52,127 nucleotides of DNA, taken from contig PDZU01000016.1 of NCBI GenBank assembly GCA_002753095.1, positions 1 to 52,127 of the forward strand, written 5' to 3'. The translations under genes were made by a program, and so were the position numbers. This DNA is from Magnetococcales bacterium (GTDB lineage: Bacteria; Pseudomonadota; Magnetococcia; Magnetococcales; Magnetaquicoccaceae). Each line of letters begins with the position of its first letter. Position 1 is the stretch's first letter. This document shows positions 1 to 8,696 of the stretch, one piece after another. A model generated the notes under the pieces. The model searched no databases. It was not told where the DNA came from and saw nothing but the letters and a program-made list of their open reading frames with translations.

Positions 1-92
1 CCATCTGCGTTGCCCTGGCCGAATATCGCCTCCATCTGCTGCCGCAACAACTGGTGCATGACACCCTCCGCCACCTCATCTTTTCCCACCAA
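1..92 (-). CDS. partial hypothetical protein (5' end only)
   Basis: The minus strand is open from about position 92 to the window edge and encodes roughly 30 residues beginning VGKDEVAEGVMHQLL. The amphipathic, Gln/Glu-rich composition looks like real protein rather than a shadow frame. A GGAA-type ribosome site precedes the TTG at 92 and the GTG at 89, and the start could be either. The rest of the gene lies outside the window, so no function can be given. It is divergent from the Hpt gene and the two share the spacer at 93-259. Confidence 0.3.
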   Translation of the reverse strand, partial: MVGKDEVAEGVMHQLLRQQMEAIFGQGNAD

Positions 93-259
93 GCTTCCTT
101 GTGCGAGGATAATCCCCTTTGCAATGGTGTGCAATCAATATCGACAATTTACTGGGTCTTTCCATCTGATAAAATGACTTGACAAAAATCGAATAATCTG
201 CAATAAATGAAAATCGAGAACATGTTTTGCAGTATCCATCCGCATCGGGAGAACACAGC

Positions 260-631
260 ATGAGCAGCCAAGGGGGGGAAAGGTGCATCAACCATGAAAA
301 ACTGCACCATTTGCGCCTGGAGACAGGGACCGGTTTCGAAAGAGTGCTGGCTCTCTTCCTGAAAAATTTACCGGGCCGATTGAGTGCCTTGTCCGAGGCG
401 TGGCTCGGCAACGACCGACTGTTGTTGCGCCAAACCGCCCATAAATTGAAGGGCACTTCGGCAACCTTCTGTGCCGACGACTTTTCCCTGCTCTGTGCAC
501 AACTGGAAAAAAGTGCCGAGGAGGCCCCGGCAGAGCATATCGAACAACTTTTGCAGCAGGTCGCTGCGGAGGGGGAGCAGGTACGCATCGCGTTGCATGA
601 CCTGCTCTTGCAGACATTGGCCGAGCGGTAA
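260..631 (+). CDS. Hpt-domain phosphotransfer protein
   Basis: This is a small cytoplasmic histidine phosphotransfer protein of about 123 residues. It would accept a phosphoryl group from a hybrid sensor kinase receiver domain and pass it to a response regulator. The key sequence is AHKLKGTSA in the middle of the protein; its histidine is the expected phosphorylation site, and the surrounding helices fit the four-helix Hpt fold that fills almost the whole protein. An ATG at 260 was chosen over the upstream TTG at 227 because GGGAG lies about eight bases before it. No kinase or regulator is adjacent, so its partner is elsewhere. It is convergent with the next gene. Confidence 0.75.
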   Translation: MSSQGGERCINHEKLHHLRLETGTGFERVLALFLKNLPGRLSALSEAWLGNDRLLLRQTAHKLKGTSATFCADDFSLLCAQLEKSAEEAPAEHIEQLLQQVAAEGEQVRIALHDLLLQTLAER

Positions 632-662
632 GCTTCCCGGCCAACGCAGCAGGAGTCGGCAC

Positions 663-1058
663 TTATTGGGGCATGCCCGCCAAAATATCCAGCATTTTCT
701 TGAAACGCTCTGCCTGAACGGTGGTGGCCAGAGCTTTGGCCTCCTCTATTTTTCCAGCCATAATTTTCGGCACGATATCGCCATCCCGTGTCACCTTGAA
801 CGGTTGCCACACGTCGGCAAACCCCTGCAAGGCGGCACCATTTTTGGCCACCTGTTCGTCCACCTTGGCACTGGCCTGTTTGATCGCCTCGACACGCTTC
901 TCCTGGGCCGCCTTGTCACTCTCGGCCAGCAACCCCACCAGATTGTCCCGCGCTTCCATCAAGGCTGCCTTGGTGGCATCGGCCACCGGACCCGCCCAGA
1001 GCGGCATTGCCAACGTCACACCCCAGACCAGCAGGGCTGTCATCACTCTCTTTTTCAT
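663..1058 (-). CDS. small exported helical protein, last gene of the oxidoreductase operon
   Basis: The protein has about 131 residues. It starts with a clear Sec signal peptide (MKKRVMTALL, then a hydrophobic stretch ending in LWAG), so the mature part should be periplasmic. The rest is Ala/Lys/Glu-rich and helical, resembling a four-helix bundle, but it has no CxxCH heme motif, so it is not a cytochrome c'. The ATG at 1058 follows GGAGAGG; a TTG fifteen bases upstream is less likely. It lies about 50 bases downstream of the TorD-like chaperone gene on the same strand. Co-transcription with the periplasmic molybdoenzyme suggests an accessory role for that enzyme, but this is inferred from position only. 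I do not recognise the family. Confidence 0.6.
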   Translation of the reverse strand: MKKRVMTALLVWGVTLAMPLWAGPVADATKAALMEARDNLVGLLAESDKAAQEKRVEAIKQASAKVDEQVAKNGAALQGFADVWQPFKVTRDGDIVPKIMAGKIEEAKALATTVQAERFKKMLDILAGMPQ

Positions 1059-1108
1059 GGCCCCTCTCCGCAACAGTTATTGAGAGAAATTTGCAAAACC
1101 TGCACCCC

Positions 1109-1849
1109 CTACTCTGCCCCCACCACATCCCGTGGACAGACCAGCGCATCCTCCTGCATCACATCCCCGGCAATACGACCACTCAACAACTCTGGATGCA
1201 CACCCAAACGGTCGCACTCCGCCTGAACAACCGCAGCCGTCACCTCGGCCAACAACAAATAGGGCGCCGCTGCCTGCTGCTCCTGGACCACTGCGACAAA
1301 GGCATTGACCCAGCGCCCCAGATGATAATCCATGAACTTACGCGCCGCGTCAGCGGCAATCTCCAACGGTTCCTGCCACCCCTCTTCCAGTGCATAAGCC
1401 TGCTTGAGCAATAAAACGCTGTAAAACTCCAACTCGGTGGCCAGATGGTCTGGCAGATTGGGCTCATCTTCCGACAGGGTCATGGCAAACGCCTTGTAAA
1501 AACCGCGAATATCCGCCAATTCCCGCGATTTACCCGCCAAACGCTGCCCATCCCCATAGGCGGTCTCATGCAACGAACAAGGGGCAGAACCTAAAAACAG
1601 CCGCATATACTCCTGCACCAACAGTTCATCCGCACCGTTTTCCCAGGCCGCCTGCATGGCCAGCCAATCGCTACCGGCCACGCCGGCATGATGCGCCATG
1701 TTGCGCATCGCCGCAGCCAACAACAGGGCATCCCCCTCTTTGGGATAGACAAAACCATGCGCCAATACACGAAAGATTGCTGCCCGTTCAATCAACGCCT
1801 GTAACGGATCCCCTGCCGTCGCCGCCTCTTGTTGCTCAATGTCACCCAT
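1109..1849 (-). CDS. TorD/DmsD-family molybdoenzyme maturation chaperone
   Basis: This cytoplasmic chaperone of about 246 residues should bind the apo alpha subunit and its Tat leader until the molybdenum cofactor is inserted. It is an all-helical protein with two TorD-family signatures: an EYMRLFLG...LHETAYG segment near residue 80 and the PDHLATELEFYSVLL segment near residue 135. The ATG at 1849 follows a GGGGTGA ribosome site; an ATG at 1894 would add 15 residues unlike the family and is not preferred. It is the fourth gene of the operon, where chaperones of type II DMSO-reductase enzymes usually sit. Family assignment is firm. Dedication to the adjacent alpha subunit is inferred from position. 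Confidence 0.85.
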   Translation of the reverse strand: MGDIEQQEAATAGDPLQALIERAAIFRVLAHGFVYPKEGDALLLAAAMRNMAHHAGVAGSDWLAMQAAWENGADELLVQEYMRLFLGSAPCSLHETAYGDGQRLAGKSRELADIRGFYKAFAMTLSEDEPNLPDHLATELEFYSVLLLKQAYALEEGWQEPLEIAADAARKFMDYHLGRWVNAFVAVVQEQQAAAPYLLLAEVTAAVVQAECDRLGVHPELLSGRIAGDVMQEDALVCPRDVVGAE

Positions 1850-1966
1850 TTGCGTCACCCCCTGCCGATGTTGCCATGCCAAGAACCACCCCATCCTGCA
1901 ACAAAACAGCCGGGAGAGTACCCCCTCCCGGCTGTCGTTTCAAGCCATTGTGTCCTGCCGAGGGGA

Positions 1967-2839
1967 CTATTTACCCACCGTCAAACCCACCCAATCCGAC
2001 CAGGCTTTGCGGGAACCCACCTCTTGACTGCCACCATCCCAGACGGCAAAGGCCACGATGGTGCTATGCCCTGCTTCCAACTTGGGGGCATTGTCCGCCG
2101 TCGGCTGCATAGGCACCGTGATGGTTACATGCCACGCACCATCCCGATAGACCCCTTTGCCATTTGCTTCCTGCTTGGCCCGTGTCGTCAACGAACCAAA
2201 CCCCTCCGCCATCATGTCCAGTACCGGCGTATGACCATGCACCGATACCGCATTGCCCAGCCCTTTGGCCCCCATGTAGGGCTGACCGGCCTCTGCCGGC
2301 AGGATGTTGGTATAATACAGATCCGCATCCGGGGCATTGGGATAAAAATCCTGGATTTTGGCCTCGCGCCCCTGATCCAGATCCCGCTGCATGGCCGCAC
2401 GCCATTGCAGGACGTTCACCCGCCCGCCCGCATTACCCATCATCGGTGAGGGCGGAGCGTCCGCCTTGTAGACAACGGGAAATTCCACGGCAACCTGATC
2501 GGAAAAACCATCCACCACCACCGCATCGCTCTTGGTATAATCCGGCCACTCCAGCAACAACGCCAACCACTCGCCGTTGTGTACCGAACGGACCGTTACC
2601 TCTTTGATCGCCGCGTTGGGATTGGTCGGTGTAGCGACCACCTGGGGCTGTAGGGCCACCTTGACCGCTTTGGCCTGACTCCAGGTTGCTCCCGCCACCT
2701 CGGTAATCGGACCTGTACCGCTCACCCGCAACGCTTGCAACGACCCAGGAGCAGCGTCTTGCGCGCCAGCCTGAGCCACGCCTGCCACCAGCACACTCAG
2801 AGTGGCGGCGAGAAACCCTGTTGAACACATGCGTTTCAT
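1967..2839 (-). CDS. periplasmic heme-b gamma subunit (ethylbenzene dehydrogenase-related)
   Basis: The protein has about 290 residues. It begins with a Sec signal peptide (MKRMCSTGFLAATLSVLVAG, cut near AQA) and continues as a beta-rich domain of the ethylbenzene-dehydrogenase heme-b type, as in the C subunits of the chlorate, selenate and dimethylsulfide enzymes and of Nxr. This subunit carries one b heme bound by Met and Lys and passes electrons between the beta subunit and a periplasmic cytochrome. The methionines near SPMMGNAG are candidate ligands. The ATG at 2839 follows GGGAGG. The longer open frame to 3100 runs into the beta-subunit gene and is ignored. The gene starts 14 bases after the beta-subunit stop. 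Confidence 0.85.
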   Translation of the reverse strand: MKRMCSTGFLAATLSVLVAGVAQAGAQDAAPGSLQALRVSGTGPITEVAGATWSQAKAVKVALQPQVVATPTNPNAAIKEVTVRSVHNGEWLALLLEWPDYTKSDAVVVDGFSDQVAVEFPVVYKADAPPSPMMGNAGGRVNVLQWRAAMQRDLDQGREAKIQDFYPNAPDADLYYTNILPAEAGQPYMGAKGLGNAVSVHGHTPVLDMMAEGFGSLTTRAKQEANGKGVYRDGAWHVTITVPMQPTADNAPKLEAGHSTIVAFAVWDGGSQEVGSRKAWSDWVGLTVGK

Positions 2840-2852
2840 GACTTCCTCCCTC

Positions 2853-3980
2853 TTACGTGGCATTGCTGCGATGGGTTTGGAACTGCTCGTCAAAGCCAGG
2901 ACGAACAAAAATTGGCTCTTTGAAGGGTACCCGCACCAACTCGCCACCCTTCTTGTCCACACCAATCGCCTGACCATCCTGTTCCCGGAAGCCATGCAGG
3001 ATGCTGGGTGTAGCGCCAAACAGCAACAAGGCCGCCAGCAACTGCTTGTCATCCGCCGCCTTGCGATAGGCTTGCTGTGCCTGCTCCACATCGGCGCCAA
3101 ACATCTGCTTCAGGAAGGGCGACGGCACATGAATGGGCGGAATGTAATAAACATTGGGTTCCAAACCAAATTGCGGATAGAGCGGCTTGGCCACCTTGGC
3201 AATGCGCACCAGATAATCAATGGGATTTTCTGGCCGCTCCTGACCAGGGGGCGAAATGAAACCTTGCAGGCGAATTTTGCCAATGCAGGTCATGGTACAC
3301 TGCGTCTGCCGCCCCTGTTCCACCGCCGGATAGCAGCCCACACACTTTTCGGAGGTGCGGGTGATGCTGTTGAAGAAAGGCTTTTTGTAGGGACAACCAC
3401 GCACACACTCCCGATAGCCCCGGCAGCGGCTTTGGTCGATCAACACGATACCATCTTCCGGGCGTTTGTAGATCGATTGCCGTGGGCAGGCAGCCAAACA
3501 GGCCGGATAGGTGCAATGGTTGCAAATACGCGGCAGATAATACATCCACTGCATGTGCGGCATCTGCAAAAAGGCACCCTGGGCCAACTGCCCCACCGAG
3601 TCATCCTCGGAGATGTTCGGATGGGCATAATCCACATCCTCCGGCAGATAGCCCAGCACCATCGAGCCATCCGGGGCCGATTCAAACAAGGTTTTGCCTT
3701 GATAGACCGGGCCGGAAATATCCTGCACACCGTGCCGGCTCAAAATATTGACATCCCAACCCAACGGATAAAACCCATAGGGCTTGGTCTCGACGTTGTT
3801 CCAAAACATGTACTCCTGACCACGACTCGAGGTCCAGGTGGTTTTGCAGGCCACCGTGCAGGTCTGGCACGAGATACATTTATTGGTATCAATGATCATC
3901 GCAAATTGCGTATCTGGACGCTTGCCCTCATAGGGGTAGTCCATCTCCCGCCCGATTTGCCAGTTCATCACCTTCGGCAT
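2853..3980 (-). CDS. iron-sulfur beta subunit, NxrB/NarH type
   Basis: This electron-transfer subunit has about 375 residues and four cysteine clusters: CISCQTCTVACK near residue 35, CNHCTYPACLAACP near 155, CRGYRECVRGCP near 188 and CVGCYP...CTMTC near 218. In the third group a Tyr replaces one Cys, as expected for the 3Fe-4S site of this family. There is no signal peptide, so it probably crosses the membrane as a passenger of the Tat-exported alpha subunit. The start (MPKVMNWQIGREMDYPYE) and the segment RPEDGIVLIDQSRCRGY resemble nitrite oxidoreductase beta subunits as I remember them. The ATG at 3980 follows AGGAG. It lies 27 bases downstream of the alpha-subunit gene. Confidence 0.9.
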   Translation of the reverse strand: MPKVMNWQIGREMDYPYEGKRPDTQFAMIIDTNKCISCQTCTVACKTTWTSSRGQEYMFWNNVETKPYGFYPLGWDVNILSRHGVQDISGPVYQGKTLFESAPDGSMVLGYLPEDVDYAHPNISEDDSVGQLAQGAFLQMPHMQWMYYLPRICNHCTYPACLAACPRQSIYKRPEDGIVLIDQSRCRGYRECVRGCPYKKPFFNSITRTSEKCVGCYPAVEQGRQTQCTMTCIGKIRLQGFISPPGQERPENPIDYLVRIAKVAKPLYPQFGLEPNVYYIPPIHVPSPFLKQMFGADVEQAQQAYRKAADDKQLLAALLLFGATPSILHGFREQDGQAIGVDKKGGELVRVPFKEPIFVRPGFDEQFQTHRSNAT

Positions 3981-4007
3981 TGAGAATCTCCTCTTCTTTC
4001 CCAGTCG

Positions 4008-7000
4008 TTACGCTTTGGAAATCTTGACAAATTCACCGTGAAGGAACTGCTTCATGGCGGCACTTTCGTTGCTGGGACGCAGGCCCAATTGGACCGGGCG
4101 CCAAGCCCCTTTACCGCCAATTCCGCCATCCTCTGCCTTGGTAAACTTGGCAATGGACTCCCGTGGGGCATTGGTCACGCAGTGTACATCCACGTTGAAA
4201 CCCTTGGTCACCTCGTTGGTCCACGATTTCCGGGTAATCAGCGTCGCCGTCTGATGGGTCGGTTTCAGCCAGGAACGGGTCAGGCTCTGATGGCCACCAT
4301 AACGGAACAAGGATTGATAATTGGTTTCGGCATTTTTGGCCAACCCATCGGGACGGGTTTCGTGCGCCTTGACCGTACCCGGCGTGGCCATGTAACCGTT
4401 GAACCACATGCGGGTGACCCCACGCGGCGTACCCGGATAATAGCGGGCACGACACATCAGGCGGGCCACCTTGTACTCTGCCTTGCGGGCCGGATCGTTC
4501 CAACCCCGGAAGGGCAGATCGTTGGGATCACCATCCACATAGATGTAATCCCCGTCATTGATGTTCAGGGAACGGGCATCTTCTGGATGAATATCCACAT
4601 AGAGTTCACCCACACCCGGAGAGCGCTTGTCACGGCGGTACATGTCGCCAAAGGGACCAAACATCACCATCTGCAGATCGGTATCGATGGGCATGGTGTG
4701 CGAACCGTGCCGATATTTCGGCGTATGGAAAATATACTGCCAGCCCTGCTCGTTGAGCGGATGCTTGGAAGCAAGCACCTGCTCCACGCTCATGGCCACG
4801 TTGCGCATCTGACGGGTCTGGTGCGAACGGTCTGCCGCATCGATGCCCCAGTCGGTAGGCGTTTTGGGCCGGATCGCCGGATGGGCGCTGGCGACAATGG
4901 CACAAGGCTCATGGAAGGTGGCATCCGAAGGCTCACGGTAGACCACCATGTTTTCGCCCGCTTCGATAAACTCCACCTCTGGGCGATAAAATTCCAGACG
5001 ACCCGTCTTGGTGTACCAGGGCCGGGATTCGGTCACCTGCTCATAGCTGTTGCCACGCGGATAGGTGCGGGTGTTCATCAAGGCCGGAATACCCTTCTGG
5101 GCATTGGCGACCAGTTGATCCACCTTGTAGCCCTTGAGGGGGGTCGAACCATCGATGATACGCTGCAGGTAGATGTCGGATTTGCCCTCGGCAATATATT
5201 TCCAGACATCCTCGAAACGACTGTCGTTGGTCAGTTTGCTCAAGGCCCGCGCCACACCCAGATAGGTTTCGTTATCATGCACCGTTTTGTAGTTGCGCTG
5301 CATGGGGGTGGGCGGATACATCTGCACAAACGGATTGGAGTTGGAAGCAGTCATGTCGGCCTGCTTGAACTCGATCCAGGCATCCACACCATAGATGATG
5401 TCCGAATATTCGCAGGAGGCGGTCCACCACCATTCGTTGTAGGCGACGCACTCGGCCCGGGGCAGGGTGTTGAAGACCACATCATAGTGGCCCTTCTGGT
5501 TGCCCAGACTGGAGTTGGAGTTGATCTGCCAGATGGACTTGGTGGGCGTGGGCACATGCTTGCCGGTGGTGATCTTCTTGTTGCCGGCCTTCATGATCCG
5601 CTCGCCATTGGCCCAATAGTGCATCGACTCTGGACGAATATAGATTTTCGGGGTCACCTTGCCCGCCGGATCCAACTGCAGATTGAAGGGATCTTCCAGC
5701 ACCCAACGCGGTACGCCAGAAAAGAGCGTATTCTTGTAGGTACCGGCATAGGAGCCCACATTGCCGCCGTTGCGGCCCAGATTGGCGGTCAAGGCGGCTA
5801 CCAAGTGAATGGCGCGGTCCTTGTTGTCATTGTTCCAGAACTGGTTCGGACCCATGCCGCAGGCAAAGAGGGTTTTGCCCCGATTCTTGGCAATATCGCG
5901 TGCCAGGGAGATGATTGCCTCCTTGGGCGTATAGGTCAACGCCGCCGCCTTTTCCACCGACATGTTTTCGTCGATATACTGTTTGGTCAAATCGAACACG
6001 GTACGACAGGTCACCTTTTTGCCATCGGCCAGGGTCACCTCGAAGCTGCCGAACAGACTGGGGTTGCCGGTGAAATGTTTGCCCACCTGATCATGGCCAA
6101 CCGCTACGGCCTGCTTACCATCCCAGACCACATAGTCGGCAAACTCACCGACCAAGCCTTCCAGAACCTGCACACCTTTTTGCAGCGGGGTCGGGGCTGG
6201 ATTTTGATCCTTGGGAATCACCTGGGTCCAGTTTTCCAGCTTGCTATTGACATGGTTCGGGAAAACGTCGGACGCCTTCAGGCGTTCCAGGGTATCCATG
6301 CGCACCAAGCTGGGCAGGTCGGTAAACTGACGCACAAAATCGGCATCATAGAGATTTTCGTTGACCAGCACGCCCGCCACACCCAGCGCAAAGGCCGGAT
6401 CGGTACCGGGACGAATGATGATCACATCATCCGACTTGTTGGCCGTGGAAGAGTATTCCACCGTCACCGCCACGGTCTTGGCCCCCTTGAGGCGCGCTTC
6501 GGTCAACCAGTGACCGTCCGGCATCTTGGTGGAGATCCAGTTCATGCCCCAAACCACCACCAGACCGGCATTTTCGGTATCGAACAGCTCGAAGTCGTTG
6601 GTCTGTTCGCCGTGCACCATGGGATGGCCCGGCGGCAAGTCGGTGTGGAAGGAATAAGAGTCCCAGGTACCACCCCCCATGGCCTTGGCCGGTTCCACCT
6701 TGCGGATATTTTGATCCAACAAAGCCATCGAATTGGCAAAACGGAAGGCACCAAAGATGCGCACCGCACCCTGTTTGGCCATACCGCCCCGGAACTTCAT
6801 GACCCGCGTACCGGCCCCTTCGGCAGCCGCCACCATGTCTGGGTCGTAGTTTTGCGCCAACAGATACTCCTTGCCCTTGTCGCCGCTATAGGTTTCGGCA
6901 ATATTTTTCAGGGCCATGGCATGATAGCGATAGGCCTCTTCATGGCTGACCCGCACGAAAGAGTCCCAACCCCGGTTCATCAACTCGCGGGCCGGAGCCC

Positions 7001-7481
7001 CCGTTTTGGGATCACGCTTGAACCCTTCATCCACCCATTTTTTGAAGTTCTTGCGGATGAAGGCCCCGTTGACGCGCCGATCGCCATAAAAACGCCGGGC
7101 CAGCACCAATCCTTTTTGGCAACAACGGGGATCCCAACGATGGGATGCCTGATTGTTGTACAGATCCTTGGCCTGACCATAACCGTAGGTCGGCTCGATC
7201 CGCACCACCACATCATTCTTGATGAAGGCGTTCAACAAGCAGTTGTGGGTGTCGTTCGGGCAGCACATAAAGACGAACTGGCTGTCGGTCTTGAAAATGT
7301 CCCGGTACATCTTTTCCCAATCCCGGTTCGGGTAGCCCGCCAACGGGTTTTCCACGGTCACCGGCGCAAGAAACTTGTAATCGGCAAAGAGCTGGCTAGG
7401 CGCCACCGCCGCGCCAAAGCCCGCCGCGCCCAGCAGTTGTATGAACCGCCGCCGCGTCACCTGTTCTTCGGGTAAATGCAT
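4008..7481 (-). CDS. Tat-exported molybdopterin alpha subunit, NxrA/NarG-like type II DMSO reductase family
   Basis: This is the catalytic subunit, about 1157 residues, with bis-MGD molybdenum and one Fe-S cluster. The first residues carry a twin-arginine signal ([15 protein letters not shown]), so the enzyme works in the periplasm. The Fe-S region reads [15 protein letters not shown] and then [11 protein letters not shown]. The DTHNC...LNA pattern and the following YGDRR resemble nitrite oxidoreductase and periplasmic Nar-like alpha subunits more than chlorate or ethylbenzene enzymes. The C-terminal quarter contains the MopB-type cofactor-binding region ([19 protein letters not shown]). The ATG at 7481 follows GAGGAGG with seven bases between. 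The substrate (nitrate, nitrite or another oxyanion) cannot be fixed from sequence alone. It is the first gene of the operon. Confidence 0.85.
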   Translation of the reverse strand: MHLPEEQVTRRRFIQLLGAAGFGAAVAPSQLFADYKFLAPVTVENPLAGYPNRDWEKMYRDIFKTDSQFVFMCCPNDTHNCLLNAFIKNDVVVRIEPTYGYGQAKDLYNNQASHRWDPRCCQKGLVLARRFYGDRRVNGAFIRKNFKKWVDEGFKRDPKTGAPARELMNRGWDSFVRVSHEEAYRYHAMALKNIAETYSGDKGKEYLLAQNYDPDMVAAAEGAGTRVMKFRGGMAKQGAVRIFGAFRFANSMALLDQNIRKVEPAKAMGGGTWDSYSFHTDLPPGHPMVHGEQTNDFELFDTENAGLVVVWGMNWISTKMPDGHWLTEARLKGAKTVAVTVEYSSTANKSDDVIIIRPGTDPAFALGVAGVLVNENLYDADFVRQFTDLPSLVRMDTLERLKASDVFPNHVNSKLENWTQVIPKDQNPAPTPLQKGVQVLEGLVGEFADYVVWDGKQAVAVGHDQVGKHFTGNPSLFGSFEVTLADGKKVTCRTVFDLTKQYIDENMSVEKAAALTYTPKEAIISLARDIAKNRGKTLFACGMGPNQFWNNDNKDRAIHLVAALTANLGRNGGNVGSYAGTYKNTLFSGVPRWVLEDPFNLQLDPAGKVTPKIYIRPESMHYWANGERIMKAGNKKITTGKHVPTPTKSIWQINSNSSLGNQKGHYDVVFNTLPRAECVAYNEWWWTASCEYSDIIYGVDAWIEFKQADMTASNSNPFVQMYPPTPMQRNYKTVHDNETYLGVARALSKLTNDSRFEDVWKYIAEGKSDIYLQRIIDGSTPLKGYKVDQLVANAQKGIPALMNTRTYPRGNSYEQVTESRPWYTKTGRLEFYRPEVEFIEAGENMVVYREPSDATFHEPCAIVASAHPAIRPKTPTDWGIDAADRSHQTRQMRNVAMSVEQVLASKHPLNEQGWQYIFHTPKYRHGSHTMPIDTDLQMVMFGPFGDMYRRDKRSPGVGELYVDIHPEDARSLNINDGDYIYVDGDPNDLPFRGWNDPARKAEYKVARLMCRARYYPGTPRGVTRMWFNGYMATPGTVKAHETRPDGLAKNAETNYQSLFRYGGHQSLTRSWLKPTHQTATLITRKSWTNEVTKGFNVDVHCVTNAPRESIAKFTKAEDGGIGGKGAWRPVQLGLRPSNESAAMKQFLHGEFVKISKA

Positions 7482-7733
7482 TGAGTGCCTCCTCATATTG
7501 AGAAAAACCCGTCCGGCATTCTTCCGGACTCGAAATCCACCATCTCATCCCCCAGGCGACGCCCCCTCATGGTCGAGTCATCGCGCCCGTTGTTGCCCCC
7601 CCACTGCGCTCTCGGCACAACCACACTGGCAACCGCAGCGCGCACCGAAAAGGAGAAACGCCCTTCTTTCCCTGCATAATGGGGTACGCTATCCCATACC
7701 CACCCCCATCTCAAGGCGCACCAGCAGGTAAAA

Positions 7734-7747
7734 TTGATCTAGATCAA
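7734..7747. promoter_or_regulatory. FNR/ANR-type binding site
   Basis: TTGATCTAGATCAA is a perfect 14-bp palindrome matching the TTGAT-N4-ATCAA box of FNR-family anaerobic regulators. It sits 253 bases upstream of the alpha-subunit start and 239 bases upstream of the PhoB-like start in the divergent spacer. Anaerobic or nitrogen-oxide-responsive control of the oxidoreductase operon is the natural reading. Placed at -41.5, it would put the operon start near 7699, leaving a leader of about 200 bases. Confidence 0.65.
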
Positions 7748-7882
7748 GTCCAGAGACGATTTTTACCCGCCAGCCCCTTACGCTGCAGTGACCATCCCTC
7801 TCTCAGGCTGTCAGACGATGCTGCAGCAGCACGGCTGGCGATGGCTGGCCCCTTGCCGATACTGCGATTGCGAAACAAAAGG

Positions 7883-7910
7883 TTGCATCGAATACTGTTT
7901 CATGTAATAT
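7883..7910 (+). promoter_or_regulatory. candidate sigma-70 promoter of the PhoB/PhoR-like operon
   Basis: TTGCAT and TAATAT are separated by 16 bases, with the -10 about 75 bases before the GTG start of the response regulator. Overlapping it is an inverted repeat, TTTCATGT at 7898-7905 and ACATGAAA at 7925-7932, that could be an operator. No convincing Pho box was found here. The rest of the 7482-7985 spacer holds the FNR-type site and nothing else I can name. Confidence 0.4.
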
Positions 7911-7985
7911 TTTTCGCGAAGCAGACATGAAATACACATAAAATTCACCGGCTCCCCCCTTTACCCTCACTCCGGCAGAAGCCCC

Positions 7986-8696
7986 GTGTCTACCCTGTTG
8001 ATCGTCGAAGATGAACAAGAACTGGCCCAGGTGGTGGCATACAACCTTAAACGGGAGGGTTTTCAGGTATCTATCTGTCTCTCTGCCGAAGAGGCTTTGC
8101 ACTGGACCACACACAACGCCGTGCCGGATCTGGTCATCCTGGACATTGTCCTGCCCGGCATGTCCGGGATTGAATTGTGTCGCCGTTGGCGCCAGCAGGA
8201 GAGCACGCACAACCTGCCGATTCTTTTTCTCAGCGCCCGTGGTGAGGAGACCGATCGGATCATCGGCTTTGAAATGGGTGCCGATGACTATCTGGTCAAA
8301 CCCTTCCACGTCCGCGAACTGCTGTTGCGCGTGCGGGCCATCTTGCGACGCCGTACCCTCCCCAGTCCCGCCGTCGGCAGCAGTGACCATTTGCAGAGCG
8401 GAGCGCTGCGGATGGATCGCAAAAAACACCAAGTATTCGCACACAATCAAGAGGTTGCTCTGACCAGCATGGAGTTCAAGCTCCTGGAGATTCTCCTGAC
8501 CCACAAAGGGGTGGTGCAGTCCCGCGATGCCCTGCTGGCCGCCGTATGGAACAGCCACAACACGGCCATCCAGACCCGTACCGTGGATGTCCACGTCAAG
8601 CGCCTGCGCCAAAAGTTGGGTCCGGCAGGCGACAACATCGAGACCGTGCGCAACATTGGCTACTGCTTGCGTGACAGCAATCCAGACGGACCATGA
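7986..8696 (+). CDS. phoB: PhoB-like OmpR-family response regulator
   Basis: This two-domain regulator has 236 residues. An N-terminal receiver (LLIVEDEQELAQ, phospho-acceptor Asp in LVILDIVLPG, FLSARG, Lys in YLVKPF) is followed by a winged-helix DNA-binding domain from about residue 135, ending with RTVDVHVKRLRQKLG and the IRTVRGIGY-type motif. It is predicted to bind DNA when phosphorylated by the kinase encoded next. The start is a GTG. Its stop overlaps the kinase start by four bases (ATGA), so the two are translationally coupled. A phosphate role is inferred from domain order and from the nearby PiT and DUF47 genes; the symbol is tentative, and other OmpR-type roles remain possible. Confidence 0.75.
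   Translation: MSTLLIVEDEQELAQVVAYNLKREGFQVSICLSAEEALHWTTHNAVPDLVILDIVLPGMSGIELCRRWRQQESTHNLPILFLSARGEETDRIIGFEMGADDYLVKPFHVRELLLRVRAILRRRTLPSPAVGSSDHLQSGALRMDRKKHQVFAHNQEVALTSMEFKLLEILLTHKGVVQSRDALLAAVWNSHNTAIQTRTVDVHVKRLRQKLGPAGDNIETVRNIGYCLRDSNPDGP

Noticed and set aside
617-644. TTGGCCG/CGGCCAA hairpin at the end of the Hpt gene
   Set aside because: It overlaps the stop codon and has no T-tract, and a 7-bp GC-rich stem is not unusual in this composition.
4038-7475. 1145-codon plus-strand open frame opposite the alpha subunit
   Set aside because: It is the antisense shadow of the molybdopterin alpha subunit; its translation has no domain and the real gene is on the minus strand.
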